This document shows positions 53,181 to 62,666 of a stretch of 64,000 bases of DNA, one piece after another. The stretch comes from DASSFZ01 sp035283185 (lineage in GTDB: Bacteria; Chloroflexota; Anaerolineae; Fen-1058). The position numbers and the translations under genes were made by a program. Location: positions 1-64,000 of the forward strand of contig DATEUJ010000124.1 in the NCBI GenBank assembly GCA_035283185.1. The letters are read 5' to 3'. The notes beneath the pieces are model-generated. The model saw nothing but the letters and a program-made list of their open reading frames with translations, was not told the origin of the DNA and did no database searches. How positions within the stretch are numbered: position 1 is the stretch's first letter; each line of letters opens with the position of its first letter.

Positions 53181-55229
53181 ATGCTACGCACTATGATCAA
53201 TCACCAGAGGAGCAAGCGCACACTCGTCGGCGTATTACTGCTCGCGGCGCTGATCCTGGCTGTCGTCGGCAGCGTGGCGGCTCATGATCAGGGTGACGAT
53301 CACCCACACCACTTCCTCGGCGATGGCGTCGCCGACACCCCGCTCGAGATGGACGAGCTGCACGAGGAGCAACACGGCCCTCCAAGCGGGCATCTGCCAG
53401 GCTCGAGCCTCAACGTCGAGCTGGTCGGGCAGGTGACCGTCAGCGGCGCGACCGGCGTGGATAAGCCCAGTCACATCGCCGATGTGGCAGTGATGGGCAA
53501 CTATGCCTATCTCGCCGCGCGCCGGCTCAACACGTCGCCGTGCGGCCAGGGCGGCGTCTACGTAGTCGACATTTCGGACCCGACCAATCCCACCGAGGTC
53601 GGCTTCATCGCGTTCCCGCCGCAGTCTTACCCGGGCGAGGGCATGCAGGTGATCAGCCTGAACACGCCGAAGTTCAAGGGCGATGTCCTCGTCACCAACA
53701 ACGAGAACTGCACGAACACGAACCCGAACCGTGTCGGCGGGATGTCGATCTACGACGTGACCAATCCGCTGAACGTTCAGCCGCTGGCGATCGGCAAGGG
53801 CGATACCAATGCTGGAACCCTTGTCCGGGCACGGCAAATCCACAGTGTCTTTGCCTGGCAGGCGGGCAAGCGGGCATTTGCGATCATTGTGGACAACGAG
53901 GAAGTGACCGATGTGGACATCATGGAGATCACCGATCCCAGGAACCCGCAGCATATCGCCGAGGTTTCGATCCTCAACTGGCCGGATGCGCAGTCGCCGC
54001 TGGCTAACGGTGATTCTATCTTCCTGCATGACATGGTCGTCAAGAAGGTCAAAGGCGACTACCTGGCCCTGCTTTCCTACTGGGATACGGGTTGGATTGT
54101 GCTGAACGTCAACAATCCCGCGAATCCGGTCTTCGTGGTTGATTCAGATCACCCGAACCCTGAACCACTGCTCGGATTCTCGCCTCCCGAGGGGAACGCC
54201 CATCAAGCTGAATGGAGCCACAACAACAAGTTCATCATCGGGACGGATGAAGACTTTGGACCAGCTCGCCTGCAATTTCAGATTACGACACCGCCAAATG
54301 CCGGGTTCTTTGGCGGTGGACAATTCGCCTGGACTGTTCCAATTGCAACCAAGTTCGCAGCCAACGGCGGCGTGCTGCAAGGCCCGACCATCTGGGGTGG
54401 CTCGGGTTGTGTTGAAGACACTAACGGCAATGGAATCAGCGACCGGAATGAAGTCCCTCCGGCCTCCTCGCTCCCTGCCAATCCGGGCGAAGCCAAGGTT
54501 GTGGTGTTCAGCCGCGGCGTCTGCTTCTTCTCGATCAAGGTCGAGTCGGGAGAGCTCGCCGGCTATGATGCAGTGATCATCGGCCAGAGCCACGCTGGGT
54601 CGCGAGACGGCCTGACGCCGGATGGATTCATCTGTGGTGGTCAAGGCAGCCCCGTGCTCGGCATCGCCTCCGGGGTCTGTATCGGCCACCGGGCCATGCA
54701 CCTGCTCTTCAACGACACACCGGAGTACACGCCAGTTGAGGTGTTCCCGGGTGGCTTCCCGCCTGGCGGAGACCTGCCCGCGATTGGCGCTCTCGGCGGG
54801 AGGATATCCGCCCAGACGACCTTTGATGGCTGGGGCACGATCCACCTGCTGGATGGCACCACCCTCCAGGAGATCGATAACCACTCGATATCTCAGGCAA
54901 TCGATCCGGCCTTCGCCACTGGCTTCGGGACGATGTCAGTCCACGAGGTGGCGATGGACAAGGAGGTGAACCTGGGCTACCTGTCCTGGTACGATGCAGG
55001 TATTCGCGTGGTCAGCTTTGGGCCGAGCGGCATCCAGGAGGTCGGCCACTACGTTGACTCAGACATTGATGGAGATGGCCCGGATGTGAGTGGTAACGAC
55101 TTCTGGGGCGTCGAAGCCCATCGGCTGCCGGCTGACCCAACCGAGACGACCTATATCCTGGGCAGCGATCGCGATAGCGGCCTGTGGATCTTCAAGTACA
55201 CCGGACCAGTCCCGCCTGATTCGGATTAA
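53181..55229 (+). CDS. secreted LVIVD-repeat beta-propeller protein with PA-like insert
   Basis: 682 residues from ATG 53181 after GGGAGG. Signal peptide, then the DTPLEMDELHEEQ segment (about 52-64). The main part has LVIVD-type blades: VYVVDISDPTNPTEVGFIAF (about 131-150), MSIYDVTNPLNVQPLAI, DVDIMEITDPRNPQHIAEVS and WIVLNVNNPANPVFVVDSD. A PA-like segment follows (VVVFSRGVCFFSIKVESGEL, about 441-460), and the chain ends with another blade series (YILGSDRDSGLWIFKYTG). Propellers of this kind usually bind proteins or act as scaffolds. No promoter of the TATCCT type was seen before it; it may be transcribed with the small gene upstream. Confidence 0.85.
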   Translation: MLRTMINHQRSKRTLVGVLLLAALILAVVGSVAAHDQGDDHPHHFLGDGVADTPLEMDELHEEQHGPPSGHLPGSSLNVELVGQVTVSGATGVDKPSHIADVAVMGNYAYLAARRLNTSPCGQGGVYVVDISDPTNPTEVGFIAFPPQSYPGEGMQVISLNTPKFKGDVLVTNNENCTNTNPNRVGGMSIYDVTNPLNVQPLAIGKGDTNAGTLVRARQIHSVFAWQAGKRAFAIIVDNEEVTDVDIMEITDPRNPQHIAEVSILNWPDAQSPLANGDSIFLHDMVVKKVKGDYLALLSYWDTGWIVLNVNNPANPVFVVDSDHPNPEPLLGFSPPEGNAHQAEWSHNNKFIIGTDEDFGPARLQFQITTPPNAGFFGGGQFAWTVPIATKFAANGGVLQGPTIWGGSGCVEDTNGNGISDRNEVPPASSLPANPGEAKVVVFSRGVCFFSIKVESGELAGYDAVIIGQSHAGSRDGLTPDGFICGGQGSPVLGIASGVCIGHRAMHLLFNDTPEYTPVEVFPGGFPPGGDLPAIGALGGRISAQTTFDGWGTIHLLDGTTLQEIDNHSISQAIDPAFATGFGTMSVHEVAMDKEVNLGYLSWYDAGIRVVSFGPSGIQEVGHYVDSDIDGDGPDVSGNDFWGVEAHRLPADPTETTYILGSDRDSGLWIFKYTGPVPPDSD

Positions 55230-55238
55230 GATAACGGG

Positions 55239-55270
55239 GAGGGGCCGGCAGTCGCCGGCTCCTCTACCCT
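55239..55270 (+). terminator. hairpin after the LVIVD protein gene
   Basis: GAGGGGCCGGC (55239-55249) and GCCGGCTCCTC (55254-55264) with AGTC loop; weak T-run. Confidence 0.5.
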
Positions 55271-55568
55271 GTTTCACCCGCCGCTGCCTGCACGCCGGCA
55301 CGACTGAACGTGAAGTGCTTGGGAAATCAAGGTAAGGGAGAGTCACAACAGTGGGCGCAAGCTGCGCCGCTTACCCTAGCTTGTCGATGATTGACAACAC
55401 CAAGTGCGTGTGATACGCTAACTATGACCTCCACGCTGGCAGGAGAATGTTACATATCGCGGTAAGACGTAACCACTCGTCCGACTTTAGGATTCGTGAC
55501 CGGACAGATCGATCTGTGCGGCTACGTCGTTTCTATTCACACTCTAATCACACTCTAAAGGAGCAGAC
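55271..55568 (+). promoter_or_regulatory. intergenic region with candidate promoter for the nuclease gene
   Basis: About 300 bases without a gene. TTGACA (55391-55396), a 17-base spacer and TACGCT (55414-55419) form a possible promoter with a weak -10. It lacks the TATGAAWTT element. Tandem CACTCTAA (TTCACACTCTAATCACACTC) lies just before the ribosome-binding AAAGGAG. Confidence 0.35.
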
Positions 55569-58500
55569 ATGACAACGCACCGGCGCAGCATCCTGGGTTG
55601 GCTACTCGCGATCGCATTAATTGTGGGCCTCGTACCCTTCGGGTCGCCTGCTCGACCGGCACAAGCTGCGGGCACAATTAGCTTGACGACCCTCGGCAGT
55701 CCATACACTCAGGATTTCAATACGCTGGCTAGTAGTGGAACGTCCAGCACCACTCCGCTTGGCTGGGCATTTTCAGAAACAGGCACCAACGCCAACACAA
55801 CCTATACTGCTGGCACAGGGTCATCGAATACAGGCGATACCTATAGTTTCGGTGCCACTTCCAGCAGCGAACGCGCTTTTGGCGGATTATTGAGTGGGAG
55901 CCTTAATCCCACCATCGGCGCGTCTTTTACAAACAACACGGGTAGCACCATTAGTTCTCTCGCCATTTCATATACAGGCGAGATGTGGCGAGCAGGCGTA
56001 GCAAACCGCGGCGCTGCCGACCGTCTCGATTTTCAACTCAGTACGAATGCGACCAGCCTGAGCACCGGAACCTGGGTTGACCATGACAACCTCGATTTCA
56101 ACAGCCCGAATATCAATACAACTGCGGGTGCTCTGAATGGCAACTCGGCGGGCAATCAAACCTCGATTACTTTCACGATCACGGGGCTGAGTATTCCCAA
56201 CGGCTCCTCGTTCTGGATCCGCTGGACGGATTTCAACATATCCCTTGCGGATGATGGCCTGGCGGTTGATGATTTCTCCCTCACTCCTAGCATGGCCGAT
56301 TCGGCTCCGGAAGTCTCCGATACATTCCCTGATAATGGCGCGACAGACTTCCCGATTGACGCCAACCTCACGGTCACCTTTAGCGAACCGGTTAACGTGA
56401 CATCTTCCTGGTTCGAGCTTTCCTGTAGCGTAAGTGGTATCGTTTCGACGACTTTCAGCGGCGGACCGACGACCTTCACGCTCGATCCGGGTGTGTCGCT
56501 TGTTGATGGTGAGAATTGCACTTTGACCGTCTTTGCGAATCAGGTTAGCGATCAAGATGGGAATGATCCGCCTGATAATATGGTCATGAACTTTACGGTC
56601 GGCTTCTCACCCTTCGACGTTTGCGCCACGTCTTTCACTCCCATCTACGTCATCCAGGGCGACGGTCTCTCCACCCCGATCCCCGGCACCGTTACGACGA
56701 AGGGTGTCGTGGTCGGCGACTTCGAGGGCAGCACCGGGCTGGGAGGCTTCTATCTCCAGGATGCAACCGGCGATGGCAATGCTGCCACTTCAGATGGCAT
56801 CTTCGTCTTCACCGGCAGCGCCAACCTTGTCAGCGTGGGTCAGGTGGTGCGGGTTACAGGCTTTGCCCGCGAGCGATTCAACCAGACCACGATCAACGGC
56901 TCGAATAGCAATTCATCCGCCGTTCCGGCAGCCAACATCGTCAACTGCGGCAGTGGGAGTGTAACACCCACTGACGTGTCTATGCCTTTCGACAACGCAG
57001 ACTTCCCGGAGCGTTTCGAAGGTATGCTGGTGCGTTTCCCGCAAGCTCTGGTGATCTCAGAATACTTCAACTACGAACGATTCGGCGAGATGGTCATTGC
57101 TTTGCCGCTCGACGGGGAGACGCGACCTTTCACGGCCACCGCCATTGATGAGCCGAGCCTTCCCCCGCCACAGCCCCGCACTCTCGCCAACAGCCTGCGT
57201 CGCATCACACTGGACGATGGGCTGGGCATTTCGAACCCAAGCAATGTACGCCACCCGAACGGCGGCAACTTCGCGCTGAACAATCGCTTCCGGGGCGGCG
57301 ACACGGTGCAGAATACGGTCGGTGTGCTTGGTTTTGATTTCGGCATCTACCGAATCCAGCCGACGGGACCCGCGGATTATACAGTGGTCAACCCGCGCCC
57401 GGCCGCGCCTGAGCCGGTGGGCGGAAGCCTGCGGGTCGCCGCGATGAACACGCTCAACTTCTTCCTCACGCTGGACTATCCGACCGGCAATCCGCTGGAC
57501 AACAAGTGCGGTCCTGCGCAGAACGTGGAATGTCGTGGCGCAGACTCAGATCAGCCTCTCGAATTCACACGCCAGCGCGACAAGCTCCTTGCAGCGCTTG
57601 CAGGGCTGGATGCCGACATCATCGGTCTGAACGAATTGGAGAACACGACTGGCGTCGACCCGCTCGGTGATCCGACCAACGGAATCGTGGCGGGCCTCAA
57701 CGCGATGCTGGGCGCCGGCACCTACGCTTACATCGACACCGGCGTGATCGGCACCGATGCCATCCGCGTCGGCCTGATCTATAAGCCCAGCAAGGTCATG
57801 CCTGTTGGCGATTTCAAGATCCTTGATTCAAGCGTTGACCCGCGCTTCCTCGATACCAAGAATCGTCCGGTACTAGCGCAGACCTTTGAGGTATTGGATA
57901 CAGATGCCCGTTTCACTGTAGCAGTCAACCACCTCAAATCCAAAGGCTCTGACTGCATTGATGTGGGCGACCCGGATATTCTCGACGGTCAGGGCAACTG
58001 CAACCAGACTCGTAAGAAGGCTGCCCAAGCCCTCGTGGACTGGCTGGCAACCGATCCGACCGGCAGCGGCGACGCGGACTACCTGATCATCGGCGACCTG
58101 AACTCCTACGCCAAAGAGGACCCGATCGATGCTATCCTGGCCGGCCCCGATGATACCCTCGGCACGAGCGACGACTACACTAACCTGATCGCCCAGTATG
58201 TGGGAACGTATGCCTACTCGTTCGTCTTCGATGGCCAATTCGGTTATCTCGACCACGCCTTGGCAAGCCCCACCTTGGCTGCCCAGGCGACGGGTGCTGC
58301 CGAGTGGCACATCAACGCCGACGAGCCTGACCTGTTGGACTACGACACCACCTTCAAACCGCCTGCCCAGGAGGCGATCTACGAACCGAACGCGTACCGC
58401 TCGTCGGATCATGATCCGGTGATCGTCGGCCTCGACCTGATCGGTTACAACTTCACTGGATTCTTCCAGCCTGTTGACAATCTACCGACTCTCAATACCG

Positions 58501-58796
58501 TCAAGGCTGGTCAGGCCGTGCCGGTGAAGTTCAGCCTGAGCGGCGACCAGGGGTTGAACATTTTCGCAGCTGGCTATCCCAGGTCGGAGCGGTTTACCTG
58601 TGCTTCCATTGATCCATTAGACAGCATCGAAGAGACTGTCACAGCCGGATCGAGCAGCCTCTCCTATGATCCGACGACCGACACTTACACCTACGTTTGG
58701 AAGACGAACAAGGGATGGGCGGGCACCTGTCGGCAACTGATCGTGACGTTGAACGATGGCGCGATCCGCCGCGCGAATTTCAACTTCACCAGATAG
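55569..58796 (+). CDS. secreted ExeM/NucH-like extracellular nuclease with PxKF domain
   Basis: 1075 residues. Signal peptide (ILGWLLAIALIVGLVPFGSP). Domains: N-terminal beta-sandwich (about 35-245), Big_5-like Ig domain (APEVSDTFPDNGATDFPIDA, about 247-350), an OB-fold region as in ExeM (TTKGVVVGDFEGSTGLGGFY, about 377-396), an endonuclease/exonuclease/phosphatase domain (about 618-958), and a PxKF domain (FFQPVDNLPTLNTVKAGQAV and VPVKFSL). EEP residues: AAMNTLNFF, GLNELENT (metal Glu), VNHLKSKG, GDLNSYAKEDP and SSDHDPVIVGLDL. It should degrade extracellular DNA or RNA, feeding the nucleotidases encoded just upstream. Confidence 0.92.
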   Translation: MTTHRRSILGWLLAIALIVGLVPFGSPARPAQAAGTISLTTLGSPYTQDFNTLASSGTSSTTPLGWAFSETGTNANTTYTAGTGSSNTGDTYSFGATSSSERAFGGLLSGSLNPTIGASFTNNTGSTISSLAISYTGEMWRAGVANRGAADRLDFQLSTNATSLSTGTWVDHDNLDFNSPNINTTAGALNGNSAGNQTSITFTITGLSIPNGSSFWIRWTDFNISLADDGLAVDDFSLTPSMADSAPEVSDTFPDNGATDFPIDANLTVTFSEPVNVTSSWFELSCSVSGIVSTTFSGGPTTFTLDPGVSLVDGENCTLTVFANQVSDQDGNDPPDNMVMNFTVGFSPFDVCATSFTPIYVIQGDGLSTPIPGTVTTKGVVVGDFEGSTGLGGFYLQDATGDGNAATSDGIFVFTGSANLVSVGQVVRVTGFARERFNQTTINGSNSNSSAVPAANIVNCGSGSVTPTDVSMPFDNADFPERFEGMLVRFPQALVISEYFNYERFGEMVIALPLDGETRPFTATAIDEPSLPPPQPRTLANSLRRITLDDGLGISNPSNVRHPNGGNFALNNRFRGGDTVQNTVGVLGFDFGIYRIQPTGPADYTVVNPRPAAPEPVGGSLRVAAMNTLNFFLTLDYPTGNPLDNKCGPAQNVECRGADSDQPLEFTRQRDKLLAALAGLDADIIGLNELENTTGVDPLGDPTNGIVAGLNAMLGAGTYAYIDTGVIGTDAIRVGLIYKPSKVMPVGDFKILDSSVDPRFLDTKNRPVLAQTFEVLDTDARFTVAVNHLKSKGSDCIDVGDPDILDGQGNCNQTRKKAAQALVDWLATDPTGSGDADYLIIGDLNSYAKEDPIDAILAGPDDTLGTSDDYTNLIAQYVGTYAYSFVFDGQFGYLDHALASPTLAAQATGAAEWHINADEPDLLDYDTTFKPPAQEAIYEPNAYRSSDHDPVIVGLDLIGYNFTGFFQPVDNLPTLNTVKAGQAVPVKFSLSGDQGLNIFAAGYPRSERFTCASIDPLDSIEETVTAGSSSLSYDPTTDTYTYVWKTNKGWAGTCRQLIVTLNDGAIRRANFNFTR

Positions 58797-58834
58797 TCTT
58801 TGAGGAGCAAGCATCCCCAGATGCGATCCGATGA

Positions 58835-59023
58835 AATGCGCTTCTGGACCGACGCCCATCGCCGTCGCTCGATGTCACGCTCTCGCGAGAGATGCTCTGG
58901 CCGCCAGATCATAGATACCGAACCGTGAATGCGACGGTGAACGTCTGCGACAATGTCGATCCCAAAGTCGTGCGGACGTTGGTATCGGTGATAGTGCCCT
59001 ACAATCAGGGCGAAGAAGAATAG
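58835..59023 (+). pseudogene. orphan C-terminal domain remnant (LWPPxH motif)
   Basis: Without a start codon, the frame reads LDVTLSREMLWPPDHRYRTV then NATVNVCDNVDPKVVRTLVS before a stop. LWPPNHK..V.ATV.V.D is a recurrent segment at the C-terminus of secreted Chloroflexota proteins. It follows the nuclease gene by 38 bases and looks like the tail of a lost secreted protein or a former extension. Confidence 0.5.
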
Positions 59024-59073
59024 CGAATCAGAACCGAGGCTGTCGTGATCGTTTGAAGCACGTCACACAAATT

Positions 59074-59108
59074 AAGAAGGGCCGCTATGGTACACAGCGG
59101 CCCTTCTT
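59074..59108. terminator. bidirectional terminator between convergent genes
   Basis: A perfect 13-bp stem AAGAAGGGCCGCT (59074-59086) with AGCGGCCCTTCTT (59096-59108), T-rich on both strands. Confidence 0.8.
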
Positions 59109-59131
59109 GTTTGGCACGAGTACGCCGTCGC

Positions 59132-59800
59132 TCACCCCCGCTGCAGGCTGCGCAGCGCCTGCACCACATCCGCCGGGAGATTGGCGATCTCGGCAAAGGC
59201 AAAAAGGGAGTCAGGCAGTTCGTCGGCCCAAAGCCAGTCCACCTGCAGCCAGAAGCCGGGCAGTGCTCTGGAGTGATACCGGCCATCCGCTTCCACCGGA
59301 ACAGGCCGGTATTGGCCGCGCTCGTCGAGCTGATAGAACTCGGCCCGCTGGCGCTTGGGGCGCGGGTCGATAATCCAGTATTCCGGCACGCCGTGCTGTT
59401 CGTACTCCTCGAACTTCTCCACCCGGTCACGGACGACGCTGTCGTCGGACACAATCTCAACCACCAGGTCGGCCGGCCCCGCGACGCCCTCTTCGGTCAG
59501 GCGCGACTCGTGCTCGCGCGCCACGAACAAGATGTCCGGCTCGCGTCCTGACCCCTCCGGGCTGAGCTTCATTTGAAAAGGCGCGGAGCGGAATTTGCCG
59601 ACTCGGAAGAATTGATCGAACAGATCAAACAGCACGATCAGAAAGCGAACGATGTCTTGATGCCGGTCTTTCGCCGTCATGTGAATGATGACCTCCCCAT
59701 TGACCCACTCCGCGTGAACGTCCTCATCGGCCCATGCCAGAAATTCCTCGTAGGTCATCTTCAACCGCTCGCCGGGTTTCGCCAGTTCCTTGAGCGCCAT
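59132..59800 (-). CDS. Uma2-family endonuclease (DUF820)
   Basis: 222 residues. Typical start MTYEEFLAWADEDVHAEWVN followed by GEVIIHM, then the restriction-like core: REPDILFVAREHE (about 86-98) and GPADLVVEIVSDDSVVRDRV (about 107-126), in which D, E and S are characteristic, then EKFEEYEQHGVPEYWIIDP (about 128-146). The PD-(D/E)XK-like fold suggests a DNA nuclease, but the biological role of Uma2 proteins, numerous in Chloroflexota and Cyanobacteria, is not settled. Single gene with a terminator on each side. Confidence 0.9.
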   Translation of the reverse strand: MALKELAKPGERLKMTYEEFLAWADEDVHAEWVNGEVIIHMTAKDRHQDIVRFLIVLFDLFDQFFRVGKFRSAPFQMKLSPEGSGREPDILFVAREHESRLTEEGVAGPADLVVEIVSDDSVVRDRVEKFEEYEQHGVPEYWIIDPRPKRQRAEFYQLDERGQYRPVPVEADGRYHSRALPGFWLQVDWLWADELPDSLFAFAEIANLPADVVQALRSLQRG

Positions 59801-59871
59801 GCGACTCTCCTTCCCAGTCTAGCGTCTCCATAAACAATTGTAATCTCAACTTCCTGAAATCACAACAACAG

Positions 59872-59899
59872 AAAAGAGCCGCTCCGTTGGCAGAGCGGC
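59872..59899 (-). terminator. terminator of the ATP-grasp cluster
   Basis: GCCGCTC (59878-59884) pairs with GAGCGGC (59893-59899); on the minus strand the stem is followed by TCTTTTC. Confidence 0.6.
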
Positions 59900-59909
59900 C
59901 CTTTATTAC

Positions 59910-59943
59910 AGACCTGCCAGGTCTCCGAAGACCTGGCAGGTCT
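59910..59943. repeat. palindromic AGACCTGCCAGGTCT repeat
   Basis: AGACCTGCCAGGTCT (59910-59924) and AGACCTGGCAGGTCT (59929-59943) with a 4-base loop. The same arms occur at 35723-35792. Here it lies directly behind the last ATP-grasp gene. Confidence 0.75.
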
Positions 59944-59950
59944 TACCTAT

Positions 59951-60949
59951 TTACGCCGGCCTGCGCTTACTCGCCCACCTGACGATCTGCGACGCCATCG
60001 CGCCGTAATCGTAGCCGGCCACTTTCGCCGTCTTGGCGAATCCGCCGTCAATCGTGATGTCGCAGTTGGCGTTCACGTCCACGACGTATGGCACACCGTC
60101 GCGCACGCGCGTGTCGATGCGGCCGTAATCGCGGCAGCGCAGCGCGCGATACGCCGCCAGCGCCGTCGCGCGGATCGCCTCAGCCACCGGCTCCTCGATC
60201 TCTGCTGGGCAGCGGGAAGGCGTGTGCGTGTACTGGAAAGAGGTCGGCACCCACTTCGAGTCGTAATCGACGACACGGCGGCGCGGGTCTTCAATGTCGC
60301 CGAAGTCGATCTCGTACAGCGGCAGTGCCTGCGGCGCGCCGTTGCCCCAGATGGCGACGTTGATTTCACGCCCGGCGATGAACTCCTCGGCCAGCGCGCC
60401 GACGCCAAATTTGCCCATGATGAAGTCGATCTGGCGGCGCAGCCCGGCGGCATCCTCTACCACCGAATCGGCCGTGATGCCGTACGAGCAGTGCTCGGCC
60501 ACCGGCTTGACGATGGCGGGGAAGGTTGTCCACTCGTCCGCATCCCGCGTATCGGTGAACACACGCCAGCGCGGCGTCTCAATGCCAAGACGCTCGAGGA
60601 TCTTTTTGAACTCCGCCTTGTTCTGCGTATACTGCAGCGTCCACGCGTCTGAACCGGTGTAGGTGAAGCCCATGTCGTCTAGCGTCCGGGCGACCAGATC
60701 GTAGGCGTTCGGCGCGCCGTCGATGCCCTCGCACCAGTTGAAGACGATCGCCTCGCGCGGATCGTAGCCGCGCAGCGGGTCGACAATGTCCGCCCGAACT
60801 TCCACCGGCTGTACCGCGTGGCCCTGATGGCGCAGGCCGCCGGCCATGCGCTCGAGGTGCTGCATGCAGTCGAGCACGTCCTCCGGCGTCCACGTCGAGT
60901 CGTAGTTATACAACAGCAGCACAGGCGGATGAGAACCGTTCTCGCTCAT
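59951..60949 (-). CDS. D-Ala-D-Ala-ligase-like ATP-grasp enzyme C
   Basis: 332 residues from ATG 60949 with AAGGGGG upstream. The Ddl-like layout is visible: N-terminal domain with NWCEGIDGAPNAYDLVART, the central part FPAIVKPVAEHCSYGITADS (ATP-binding Lys, about 143-162), GALAEEFIAGREINVAIWGN (about 183-202) and the metal-binding C-terminal VPYVVDVNANCDITIDGGF (Asp and Asn, about 288-306). Such enzymes activate a carboxylate as acylphosphate and join it to an amine. The typical substrate loop of true D-Ala-D-Ala ligases is not obvious, so another peptide bond is likely formed. Separated from the GNAT gene by a repeat. Confidence 0.85.
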   Translation of the reverse strand: MSENGSHPPVLLLYNYDSTWTPEDVLDCMQHLERMAGGLRHQGHAVQPVEVRADIVDPLRGYDPREAIVFNWCEGIDGAPNAYDLVARTLDDMGFTYTGSDAWTLQYTQNKAEFKKILERLGIETPRWRVFTDTRDADEWTTFPAIVKPVAEHCSYGITADSVVEDAAGLRRQIDFIMGKFGVGALAEEFIAGREINVAIWGNGAPQALPLYEIDFGDIEDPRRRVVDYDSKWVPTSFQYTHTPSRCPAEIEEPVAEAIRATALAAYRALRCRDYGRIDTRVRDGVPYVVDVNANCDITIDGGFAKTAKVAGYDYGAMASQIVRWASKRRPA

Positions 60950-60969
60950 CTTCGCTTACCCCCTTACCA

Positions 60970-61028
60970 GAGTTCCCTGAGTTCCTTCAGTTCCTTCTGC
61001 GGAACTCAGGGACCCGAAGGAACTCGAG
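60970..61028 (-). repeat. inverted 9-bp repeat array, sister of 20278
   Basis: AGTTCCCTG-AGTTCCTTC-AGTTCCTTC-TGC and then complementary GGAACTCAG-GGACCCGAA-GGAACTCGA. It sits between ATP-grasp C and the GNAT gene. Confidence 0.75.
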
Positions 61029-61032
61029 CACA

Positions 61033-61551
61033 TCAGCCGACTCGCTTGGTATAGATCACCAATCCATCGCCGCTGCGATAGAAATCCGGCAGCAGCGCCA
61101 GGCGGCGATAGCCGCAGCGCTCGTATAGCGCCCGCGCGGCAGCGTACGTCGGCGTGTCTGACGTCTCTACCCATATCCAGCCGCCGCCGCGCGCCCTTGC
61201 CTTCGCCTCGACGGCCCTCATCAAAGCGCGCCCGACGCCACGCCGCTGCGCGTCTGGGCGCGCCGCGATCCAGTACAAGTCGAACGCGTGCATCGCCAGG
61301 TCGCGCGGCCCCCACGAAGCGAAGCCCAGCACACGCCCGTCCTCGCAGTACGACAGGAAATGATAGCCCGATACTTCCGGGTCGTCGCAGTACCCGTCGA
61401 GCATCTCTGCGACCGTGGCGACTTCGCGCTGAGTGAACACGCCCGCCTCGATCGCAACCTGCACGATCTGCTCGCGCTCGTCCGGTGTCGTGGGCTGCAC
61501 TGAGCCTGTGGCGAGCCAGGGCGAGGGTTGGAGGGTTGGCAAGACTGCCAT
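61033..61551 (-). CDS. GNAT-family N-acetyltransferase in the ATP-grasp cluster
   Basis: 172 residues from ATG 61551, overlapping the stop of ATP-grasp B by one base (TGATG). Motif A is LYWIAARPDAQRRGVGRALM (about 92-111), containing the acetyl-CoA loop RRGVGRAL, and motif B is AARALYERCGYRRLALLPDF (about 138-157). The overlap implies coexpression with the ligases. It may acetylate the product of the pathway or protect the cell from it. Confidence 0.85.
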   Translation of the reverse strand: MAVLPTLQPSPWLATGSVQPTTPDEREQIVQVAIEAGVFTQREVATVAEMLDGYCDDPEVSGYHFLSYCEDGRVLGFASWGPRDLAMHAFDLYWIAARPDAQRRGVGRALMRAVEAKARARGGGWIWVETSDTPTYAAARALYERCGYRRLALLPDFYRSGDGLVIYTKRVG

Positions 61552-62666
61552 CACAACGCGCCCTCCTTGCCTCGGCGCGCCCACGCCCAGCGGGCGATGC
61601 GCGCGACCATCTGCGGATAGTCGTATCCGGCGGCGCGCGCCGCGTTCGGGAAGCCGGCGTCGGAGGCCAGGCATGGGTTGGGATTGACTTCCAGCACCAT
61701 CGGCCTGCCGTCTTTCAGCCGCATGTCGACGCGGGCATAGTCGCGGCAGCCCATCACCCGATACGCCATGCGCGCCGTCTTGCCGATCCTCTCGGCCAGC
61801 GCGTTGTCGATATCGGCCGGGCAGCGCACGTACATCGTGCGGTACTCCAGCGCCTCCGGGTTCCACTTGGCGTCAAAGTGAAGAAAGCGCTGATACGGAT
61901 CGGCCCAGTCGCAATAATCCAGCTCGGCGATAGGCAGCATGTACAGCCGGCCGTTGCCCCACAGGCCGACGTTGAACTCGCGCCCATCGATGAATTCCTC
62001 GACCAGCGCCGGCTCGCGGTACGTATCCAGGACGTACTCCACGCGCCGCCGCAGCGATAACTCGTCGCGGACGACCGAGTCGCGGTCGATGCCGATGCTG
62101 GCGTCTTCGGCCACCGGCTTGACGATGGCCGGGAGCGACACCCGAATCAGATCGTCCCGCTGGGCGAAGACCTGGTAGCGCGCGGTCGGGACACCTGCCG
62201 CCTTCAATATCTCCTTGGTGTGCGCTTTGTTCTGCGCGTTCGCCAGCGTGCCCACCGACGCGCCGGTGAACCGCAGGCCCAGGTCGGTCATGCGCTGGGC
62301 GACCTCGCCGTCACGATGCGAATCGCCTTGCAGGTGCTCACACAGATTGAACACCAGCGTGGTCTGGCTGTCGAATTCCGACGCAATCCGGTCGACGTCG
62401 CTCAGGTCGTAGACGACATAGGTCTGCGCGCGAATCCGGGCGCGATTCAGGTTTTCGGCGATGGTCTGCGCCGTCCGGATCGTCTCCAGCTCGGCTTCCA
62501 GCTCGCGCGGCTCGCCGCGAACCGTGCGCTCGATGGCGCTGTAGGCCACCAGCACCCGCCGCAGCGGGCGATGGAGCGCCACACCTTCCTCGACGGCCGC
62601 CCTCGCTCGCGCCCCCCCGAGGACGGCCGGCAATATCAGCGAGGCCTCACCCAGGCTTGCGTCCAT
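61551..62666 (-). CDS. D-Ala-D-Ala-ligase-like ATP-grasp enzyme B
   Basis: 371 residues from ATG 62666, overlapping the preceding gene by 20 bases. N-terminal domain with VFNLCEHLQGDSHRDGEVAQ (about 129-148), then KEILKAAGVPTARYQVF, LPAIVKPVAEDASIGIDRDS (ATP lysine, about 204-223), EPALVEEFIDGREFNVGLWG (about 244-263) and RPMVLEVNPNPCLASDAGFP (metal Glu and Asn, about 330-349). It resembles enzyme C in CPADI.., WNPEALEYRT and RDYARVDMR segments, so B and C are paralogues. The substrate is unknown. Confidence 0.85.
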   Translation of the reverse strand: MDASLGEASLILPAVLGGARARAAVEEGVALHRPLRRVLVAYSAIERTVRGEPRELEAELETIRTAQTIAENLNRARIRAQTYVVYDLSDVDRIASEFDSQTTLVFNLCEHLQGDSHRDGEVAQRMTDLGLRFTGASVGTLANAQNKAHTKEILKAAGVPTARYQVFAQRDDLIRVSLPAIVKPVAEDASIGIDRDSVVRDELSLRRRVEYVLDTYREPALVEEFIDGREFNVGLWGNGRLYMLPIAELDYCDWADPYQRFLHFDAKWNPEALEYRTMYVRCPADIDNALAERIGKTARMAYRVMGCRDYARVDMRLKDGRPMVLEVNPNPCLASDAGFPNAARAAGYDYPQMVARIARWAWARRGKEGAL

